NCBI GenBank assembly: GCA_023548195.1
Contig: JAJHZJ010000061.1
Location: 6,030,373-6,094,372 of the forward strand
Length of the DNA stretch: 64,000 bases
DNA from: Bettongia penicillata ogilbyi
Lineage: Eukaryota > Chordata > Mammalia > Diprotodontia > Potoroidae
Direction of reading: 5' to 3'
Part shown: one piece after another, positions 58,551-64,000 of the stretch
How positions within the stretch are numbered: the stretch's first letter is position 1
How the letters are laid out: every line of letters starts with the position of its first letter
Program-made: the position numbers and the translations under genes
Notes under the pieces: generated by a model
Seen by the model: only the letters and a program-made list of their open reading frames with translations
Database searches by the model: none
What the model was told of the DNA's origin: nothing

Positions 58551-58796
58551 TTACTTTCTAGTTGTTTCTCTGGCTAATCTTTGAGCTTCAGCATTGCCTT
58601 TAATTTTCAAATGGGCAGGTATGTACTTCCACTCAACATTCATGTCCTGAGTCATATTATCCAGTTTAATGAATTGGTCTTTGTGGACAATATCTATATT
58701 TTTACTTGTTTTCCACCCATTTTCTTCCCAGTTGCCAATCCATTCATTCATACCTTTGGTGATTAGTTGATTATGTGTGTACACAGTAAGCCTGAC
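58551..58796 (-). pseudogene. RNASEH1-like retrocopy fragment (C-terminal RNase H domain, inactivated)
   Basis: The minus strand reads LTVYTHNQLITKGMNEWIGN, then WEENGWKTSKNIDIVHKDQF, IKLDNMTQDMNVEWKYIPAH and GNAEAQRLARE, then a stop. This parallels the C-terminal half of vertebrate RNase H1: a YTDS strand, the NGWKTS loop, a TQ-M-(I/V)-W-(V/I)P-H strand, and GNEEADRLARE near the C-terminus. RNase H1 normally cleaves the RNA strand of RNA/DNA hybrids. Two catalytic acidic positions appear lost: Asp in YTD is His, and Asp in EEAD is Gln. Only about 80 residues match in one frame; sequence 5' of this (58797-58870) is uncertain and then becomes AT-rich low complexity. There are no introns within it, so I infer a decayed processed copy. 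A retroelement RNase H is less likely because NGWKTS is characteristic of the cellular enzyme. Confidence 0.72.
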
Positions 58797-59059
58797 CTTT
58801 CTTCTAAAAACTAGGGCCCCCTCAGGGTTTTTTTTAGACACCTTCCCACATCTCCAACACCCAGGGATCGCCTTAAAAATATAATAATAATAAAATACAT
58901 AAATATATACTATATATTTCATATATATATAAACAAATAAAAAATAATAAAATAATATGACTAGCCTTATACAAAGTTTTAAAGTGTTTGAGCATCGTTT
59001 CTTACTCTTCCCCATCCCTGCTACCCAGTAGTCCTGTGGCTATCTAAAGTCATCGGAGT

Positions 59060-59460
59060 ACCCACTTCCCCTTCCAATCTTCTTAGAACTTACTCCCCAC
59101 TCCCCTCCACTTTAGGGACACTGGCCTCTTGGCTATTCCTCCATCTCCTGACACCAAATGTTTTCAATGATTGTTGCCCATGCCTGGAATATTCTCCCTC
59201 TTCATCTTCAGTTCCTGGCTTCCATGACTTCCTTCAGGTCTCAGAACCCTGCCTTCTATAAGAAGCCTTTCCTAGTCCTCCTTAATCTTAGTGCCTTCCC
59301 CCCAAAACTACCCCAGTTTGTCCTGTATCTATCTTGTTTGTACATAGGTAGTATGTTGTCTCTCTCATTAGAACACGAGCTCCTTGAATGAAGAGATGCA
59401 ATTTGCTTTTCTTTGTACCCCTAGTACGGTGCCTGGCACATAGTAGCTGCTTAATAACAT
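59060..59460 (+). mobile_element. L2 LINE 3' end
   Basis: GGAATATTCTCCCTCTTCATC, CCTTCAGGTCTCAGAACC, AAGAAGCCTTTCCTAGTCC, CGAGCTCCTTGAATGAAGAG and GCACATAGTAGCTGCTTAATAA are the L2 3' end in order. Confidence 0.85.
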
Positions 59461-59629
59461 TTCCTGGTTCTCTTCCTATCGGACCACTCCTCCGTCTCCC
59501 TTGCTGGATCCTTCTCCACATCACTCCCTCTAACTGTAGGTGTCCTTCAGTATTCTATCCTGTGCTTTCCTCTCTTCTCCCATGCAAGAAAATTGAACTG
59601 CTTCCATTTGAATTGTCTTAGGAAGATCC

Positions 59630-60058
59630 TGTAGATCCTTTCGTGAGCTGAACTGCCAAGCTTTAAAACTCTACTGTAGAAAATGCAACTCCAATGGGCT
59701 GGCCATTGTTTGAATGCCAAACATGTATTTGCCTAAAAGGTTTTTTACCCACCCAGTGGTCAGAAGCAGCAATACAAGGACACTCTTAAGGTCTCTCTGA
59801 AGAACCTGAGTATGGATTGTGAAACACGAGAGATGTTGGCACAGGATTGCCTAGCACGGATGGTGTGCACATCAAAGAAGGCTCTATGAGCAAATTTAGA
59901 GCCATCTCCACTCCAAACATGGAGTGGACTCATATGGACTATTTGTGCCTGACCTGTGGTAGTGCTTGTACTGGTCTGATCAGTCAGCTACCTTGTACTC
60001 TGACCCTAACATTGTGATAACGTCGGTTCTCTTTGACTATGAAAAATGAACAATACTA
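59630..60058 (+). mobile_element. RTE-clade LINE 3' end
   Basis: The sequence follows the C-terminal coding part of marsupial RTE: CGTGAGCTGAACTGCCAAGC, GGGCTGGCCATTGTTTGAATGCC, ACAAGGACACTCTTAAGGTC, then GAGTGGACTCATATGGACTATTTGTGCCTGACCTGTGG (MDYLCLTCG type, a Cys-rich end). It ends CTCTTTGACTATGAAAAATG, the RTE-type tail also carried by the SINE at 24933. Small deletions break the frame. Confidence 0.8.
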
Positions 60059-60064
60059 CTTTAC

Positions 60065-61010
60065 TTGGTGAGCCCATCAGCACACGTGAATTTAATTACT
60101 GTCTCTATGCTGACGATTCTCAGCTCTACCTTTTCTGTCCCAGACTCTGTTGACCTCCAGTTTCACTTCTCCAACTGCCTTTCAACTTCAGACTTCTAGA
60201 ACTGGAGGTCCAAGTAAATATTAAGCTCACATATCCAAAACTGAACTCATCTTTCCCATTTAACCTTCCTCCCTTTATTCCTGCTGAGGGCAACACCATC
60301 TTCTTAATCTCCCAGGCTCGCAATCAGTGTCGTCCTCAACTCCTCTCCAGGTAATCGGTATATCCAGTCGACTTGGTTTCCCCTTTTTAACCTCTCTTTA
60401 ACATGCTCCCTTCTCTCCTCTGACACTGCCACATCTCTAGGGCAGGCCCTCGTCACCTGTTTTTGTTGTTTAGTCATTTTTAGTTGTGTTCAATTCTTCA
60501 TGACCCCCCAATGGAGTCTTTCTGACAAAGATACTGGGTTTGCCATTTCCTTCTGCAGCATATTTTACAGATGAGGAAACTGAGGCAACAGGGTGAAGGG
60601 ACTTGCCCAGAGTCACACAACTAATGTCTGAGGCTGGATTTGAGCTCCTGTCTTCCTTACTCCAGATCTGGCACTCCATCCACTGTCACACCCCTAGCTG
60701 CTCTCCTCATCACCTCACACCTGGATTATTTAAATAGCCTCCTATTGGGTCTTGGGTCTGCCTACCTCAAGTCTTTCCACTCCAGTCCATCTTCCATTCA
60801 GTTGCCAAAGTGATTTTCCTAAAGTTCAGGTCTGGCCATGTCATTCCTCTAACTCAGTAAACTCTAGTGGTTCCCTATTGCCCTCAGGATCAAATACAAA
60901 ATCCTGTTTGTTTTTCAAAGCCCTTTATAACCTAGCCCCTCCTACTTTTCCTGTCTTCTTACATGTACTCTTAGATTCAGTGATACTACATCTCCTGCGT
61001 TTGGGTTAAG
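60065..61010 (+). mobile_element. L2 LINE, C-terminal part, split by a SINE
   Basis: TGTCTCTATGCTGACGATTC (YADD-type block), CCAGGCTCGCAATCAGTG, ACACCTGGATTATTTAAATAGCC, CAAAGTGATTTTCCTAAAG and TTCAAAGCCCTTTATAACC are L2 blocks in order. The SINE at 60459-60704 interrupts it. No frame is open. Confidence 0.88.
60459..60704 (-). mobile_element. Marsupial SINE inserted in L2, with TSD
   Basis: GTTGTTTAGTCATTTTTAGTTG ... GACAAAGATACTGGGTTTGCC ... GATGAGGAAACTGAGGC ... CACCCCTAGCTGC. CCTCGTCACCT (60448-60458) and CCTCATCACCT (60705-60715) flank it as an 11-bp TSD with one mismatch, and both match the interrupted L2. Confidence 0.88.
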
Positions 61011-61529
61011 CTGCCTCAGTTCTCAAGTCCCTCAGCTATGAAATGGGGGACAAAGGAGAGCTAGACTTGGTAGTTAGACAAAGATTGCTTCTACATCTAG
61101 ATCTTTGAACCTGCAAAATGTTTTGGGGCAGGGAAGTCCTTAAATCACCCCTACTCAAGAGAAGCTTCAGCAATTGTGGCAAAGGTAGAACACCTATGGT
61201 TGAAGATAGTTTTTTTTCTTCTTCTTTTCATTTCTAAGGTCACCCTTTCCCTTCTGGAAAGTGGAGTAAGCCTCCCCTCCTCTTTGACCCTGTATCCATT
61301 TTAACCTTCCTCCCATCACCTGAGTTTGGATGGGTTTACCAGCCAAGGGCTGCCCTGGGCTGCTCGGACTCCACCTGCCCCATCACAAAGAAAGGATCAC
61401 CATGCAATTTCCCTTTTCTAGCTGCCCTGCTCCCCAATCCCAACCCCTTCTGCTACCCCTTTAAATGGCTACTTTTATAAGTTTAACTCACTTTTACAGT
61501 ACAGCTTCCCCTTGTGTACTGGTTTAATC
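61011..61529. other. No gene or clear repeat seen
   Basis: Unremarkable intergenic sequence after the L2. Confidence 0.55.
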
Positions 61530-61690
61530 ATTTTCTTCACAACCTTGTGAAACAGGTGGTATATTTATCTGAAACTAGGCCCTGCCTAAGGTCACATGAG
61601 GTCAGAGGTGTCGGAGCCAGGACTGAAAGAAACCCAGGGCATGTTGACTGACTCTGGATCCAGCACTCATTTATACACTACTTGTACACC
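61530..61690 (-). mobile_element. MIR SINE fragment, reverse
   Basis: TCACAACCTTGTGAAACAGG, CCTAAGGTCACATGAGG and TCCAGCACTCATTTATACAC. Confidence 0.55.
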
Positions 61691-62232
61691 CCACTGACAT
61701 TACTAGTTATTTTTAGGTGCTCAACAATATTTTTTGACTATCATTTACACAGTATGAATATCTACTTTACCAGGCTGCACTAATTTTGCATACTACCAAA
61801 TGTCAGGTGACTTATGCAATAAATTTTGTTTCATGGCTACTAACAACTTTTAAATGCTTTTAGTGAACAATAGGGAGTAGCCAAATGTACCTCCACCATC
61901 ATAAACATTAAATACTTTGAAAATCTACCTTCTTTTGCCACATTCCTTAATGTACGAATTTCTCCTTTCTAAGAATCTATTGTTGCTTTGAGATCACTAT
62001 TCTAGACTTTTTCTGGAAGGATGGTACTTCTTGAAGCCTTTGGCAAACCTCAAAAATGATAATCTCAACACTGCTCTTTTGTCTTCTAGGGTGCTCTTTT
62101 CACAGTCAGCCCTCTTAGGAAGAAATATATTCTTTAAAGCAATAAATTGTCATGGAAATAGACCAAACTGAGACCTAGAAGACTAGAGCTCAAAACCTGG
62201 CCTCTGTTCAGCTATAAGCTCTTAGACAAGTT

Positions 62233-62392
62233 CAGGAGTAGGGAACCTGCAGCCTTAAGGCCACGTATTGCCTTCAAGATCTTTAAGTGCAACCTTTTGA
62301 CTGAATCAAAATTTTACAGAACAATTCTTTTATTTTTATTAGTACATTTTTGTTCATCTTTTACATTTTTATTTTTAAAAATGAACATATTA
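62233..62392 (+). mobile_element. hAT (Charlie-like) fragment
   Basis: Begins CAGGAGTAGGGAACCTGCAG, then CTTAAGGCCACGTATTGCC and TTTTGACTGAATCAAAATTTTACAGAACA, the well-known end of a palindromic non-autonomous hAT family in marsupials. Only one arm is clear; the HAL1/L1 element starts right after. Confidence 0.65.
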
Positions 62393-62400
62393 GAGGAGTC

Positions 62401-62410
62401 AAGATGGCGG
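62401..62410 (+). promoter_or_regulatory. YY1-like motif at L1/HAL1 5' end
   Basis: CAAGATGGCGG begins at 62400 and is an intact YY1-type core at the expected place near the first bases of the element. In human L1 this position directs the transcription start; the same role here is inferred. Confidence 0.6.
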
Positions 62411-62531
62411 AGTAGACTCACGTATGCTAGCTCCGAATCCACAGCCCATAGATTTCCTGTAAAAAGAACTCCCCACAAATTCTGGAGCACTGCAAGCCGT
62501 GCAGAAACACAGTGGAAGAGATTTCCGTTCC

Positions 62532-62657
62532 AGAGAGCCCTGGAAAGCCGTCTCCAGGGATCCGTCGCACACCGGAGAGCCCTGGAAAGCCGTCCCCAGG
62601 GGTCCGTCGCACACCGGAGAGCCCTGGAAAGCCATCCCCAGGGGTCCGTCACACACC
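62532..62657 (+). repeat. Three tandem 42-bp units in the L1/HAL1 5' UTR
   Basis: Units at 62532-62573, 62574-62615 and 62616-62657 share the pattern GAGAGCCCTGGAAAGCC...CCAGG...TCCGTC.CACACC, with few differences. The unit length is a multiple of three. The homologous place in the other copy (11549-11590) has one diverged unit, so the tandem state arose after the two copies separated or is a subfamily feature. Confidence 0.9.
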
Positions 62658-63145
62658 AGACAGCGGAGCCCACCTCTGCGCTGCCCTGGCCATGCCGGCC
62701 AAGAGGAACAGATCCAAGCAAGCTTCAGGGACAGAATCTCCGGCGGCTGCCAAGGTCCCTCCACTCACAGGCGCTCCAGGTCAGTAAGAGAGACTTCTGG
62801 GCTGGCCAAGAGGGGAGCGGGGTGTCTCCGTGACTCGGGACCCCTCGGGAGGCAGCGGCAGAGGGAGCAGCAGAGGCAGCGGCAGCGGCCCAGAACTCCC
62901 TGAGCAGGCAGGAGCTCAGGGCCATTACTGAAGGTCTCTGCATAAACCCCCTGAGGGAACTGAGCCTGGGAGGTGGCCCTGCCCCCACCTGAGCAGTACT
63001 TAAGCTCATATTGAATAGCAGCCACTCCCTGTGTAAAGCCCTGAGGCTGGGAAGCAGCATTTGAATCTCAGACCCCAAGCACTAGCTGGGCAGATCTAGG
63101 AGGGGGTGGAGAGGAATCTCAGAAGTCAAGTAACTGGCTGGGAAA

Positions 63146-64000
63146 ATGCCCAGAAAAAGGAAGAAAAATAAGACCATAAAAAGCTACTTTCTTGGGGGTC
63201 AGATGTTCCCGCCTTTCATTTCTGATGATGAGGAACAATGCTTACCATCAGGGAAAGACGTGGAGGTCAGGGCCTCTGTATCCCAGGCATCCAAGGTGGA
63301 TGTCCAGTGGGCTCAGGCCATGGAAGAGCTCAAAAAGGGTTTTGAAAATCAAGTTAGACAGGTGGAGGAAAAACTGGGAAGAGAAATGAGAGAGATGCAA
63401 GAAAAGCATGAAAAACAGGTCAATACCTTGCTAAAGGAGAGCCCAGAAAAATGCTGAAGAAAATAACACCTTGAAAAATAGGCTCACTCAATTGGCAAAA
63501 GAGGTTCAAAAAGCCAATGAGGAGAAGAATGCTTTCAAAAGCAGAATTAGCCAAATGGGAAAAGAGGTTCAAAAGCTCACTGAAGAAAATAGTTCTCTCA
63601 AAATTAGAATGGAACAGATGGAGGCTAATGACTTTCTGAGAAACCAAGAAATCACAAAACAAAACCAAAAGAATGAAAAAATGGAAGAGAATGTGAAATA
63701 TCTCATGGGAAAAACAACTGACCTGGAAAATAGATCCAGGAGAGACAATTTAAAAATTATGGGACTACCTGAAAGCCATGATCAGAAAAAGAGTCTAGAC
63801 ATCATCTTTCATGAAATTATCAAGGAAAACTGCCCTGATATTCTAAAACCAGAGGGCAAAATAAGTATTGAAGGAATCCATCGATCACCACCTGAAAGAA
63901 ATCCAAAAAGAGAAACTCCTAGGAACGTTGTGGCCAAATTCCAGAATTCCCAGGTCAAGGAGAAAATACTGCAATCAGCTAGAAAGAAACAATTCCAGTA
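63146..64000 (+). pseudogene. L1/HAL1 ORF1, 5' part, frameshifted, cut by window end
   Basis: ATG at 63146 encodes MPRKRKKNKTIKSYFLGGQM, an acidic stretch (SDDEEQCLPSGKDVEV), then the coiled coil (QWAQAMEELKKGFENQVRQV and following heptads). One extra base near 63440 (AGAGCCCAG versus AGACCCAA in the 12057 copy) gives an early stop at 63457. The following sequence continues in another frame through the RRM start (RSRRDNLKIMGLPESHD) to the window end. Confidence 0.85.

Larger units (their letters stand above)
62393..64000 (+). mobile_element. HAL1/L1-type element, 5' part, runs off the window
   Basis: Starts with AGAGGAGTCAAGATGGCGGAGTAG and is collinear with 11400-12950 of the full-length HAL1. 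It is the less decayed copy in the ORF1 centre. The 5' UTR is about 750 bp and has three tandem 42-bp units (62532-62657) where the other copy has one. ORF1 starts at 63146. The window ends within ORF1, so whether ORF2 is present cannot be told; it could be HAL1 or complete L1. Confidence 0.88.

Overview
The window reads as marsupial (metatherian) nuclear DNA. It is AT-rich and intron-poor in coding content, and it is packed with MIR/THER-type SINEs, marsupial RTE-tailed SINEs, L2, CR1/L3, RTE and L1 remnants. The L1 5' ends begin with the GAGGAGCCAAGATGG-type start seen in marsupial L1s. The species cannot be resolved from the sequence alone. There are no bacterial or viral genes, and I saw no tRNA or rRNA genes.

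One protein-coding gene is recognisable: N4BP2L1 (NEDD4-binding protein 2-like 1) on the + strand. A CpG island at about 27.65-28.45 kb carries exon 1 (27930-28088). After a 21.5-kb intron come exons 2-5 (49618-49745, 50055-50143, 52365-52441, 53694-53949). All introns are GT-AG with compatible phases. The product is a P-loop polynucleotide-kinase-like protein of about 235 residues. As given, exon 1 carries a one-base frame break, most simply one extra C in the C-run at 28008-28013.

Layout. 1-9.1 kb: intergenic, with MIR and SINE copies and LTR-like sequence. 9.15-17.83 kb: a four-part nest of L1-type retrotransposons, with target-site duplications (TSDs) resolvable for three insertions. It contains a complete ORF1-only 'half-L1' (HAL1-type) element at 11400-14143. 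17.8-27.6 kb: old repeats, a palindromic mariner MITE, a full RTE-tailed SINE and a (GA)n tract of about 150 bp. 28.1-49.6 kb: intron 1, with L2, hAT, RTE, CR1/L3 and antisense L1 pieces and a second, 5'-truncated HAL1 copy with a perfect 17-bp TSD. 54-64 kb: a short 3' UTR, then intergenic sequence with an antisense RNASEH1-like retrocopy (58551-58796), an RTE 3' end, a large L2 split by a SINE, and a third HAL1-type copy. That copy starts near 62393, runs off the window, and carries three tandem 42-bp units in its 5' UTR.

The most interesting material is the HAL1/L1 system. The copies keep the 5' UTR promoter region and ORF1 but lack ORF2 entirely, so they must be mobilised by ORF2 protein supplied in trans. 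The host L1 of the nest also lacks most of ORF2. The window therefore shows several degrees of ORF2 loss side by side, plus expansion of the promoter-proximal region in one copy.
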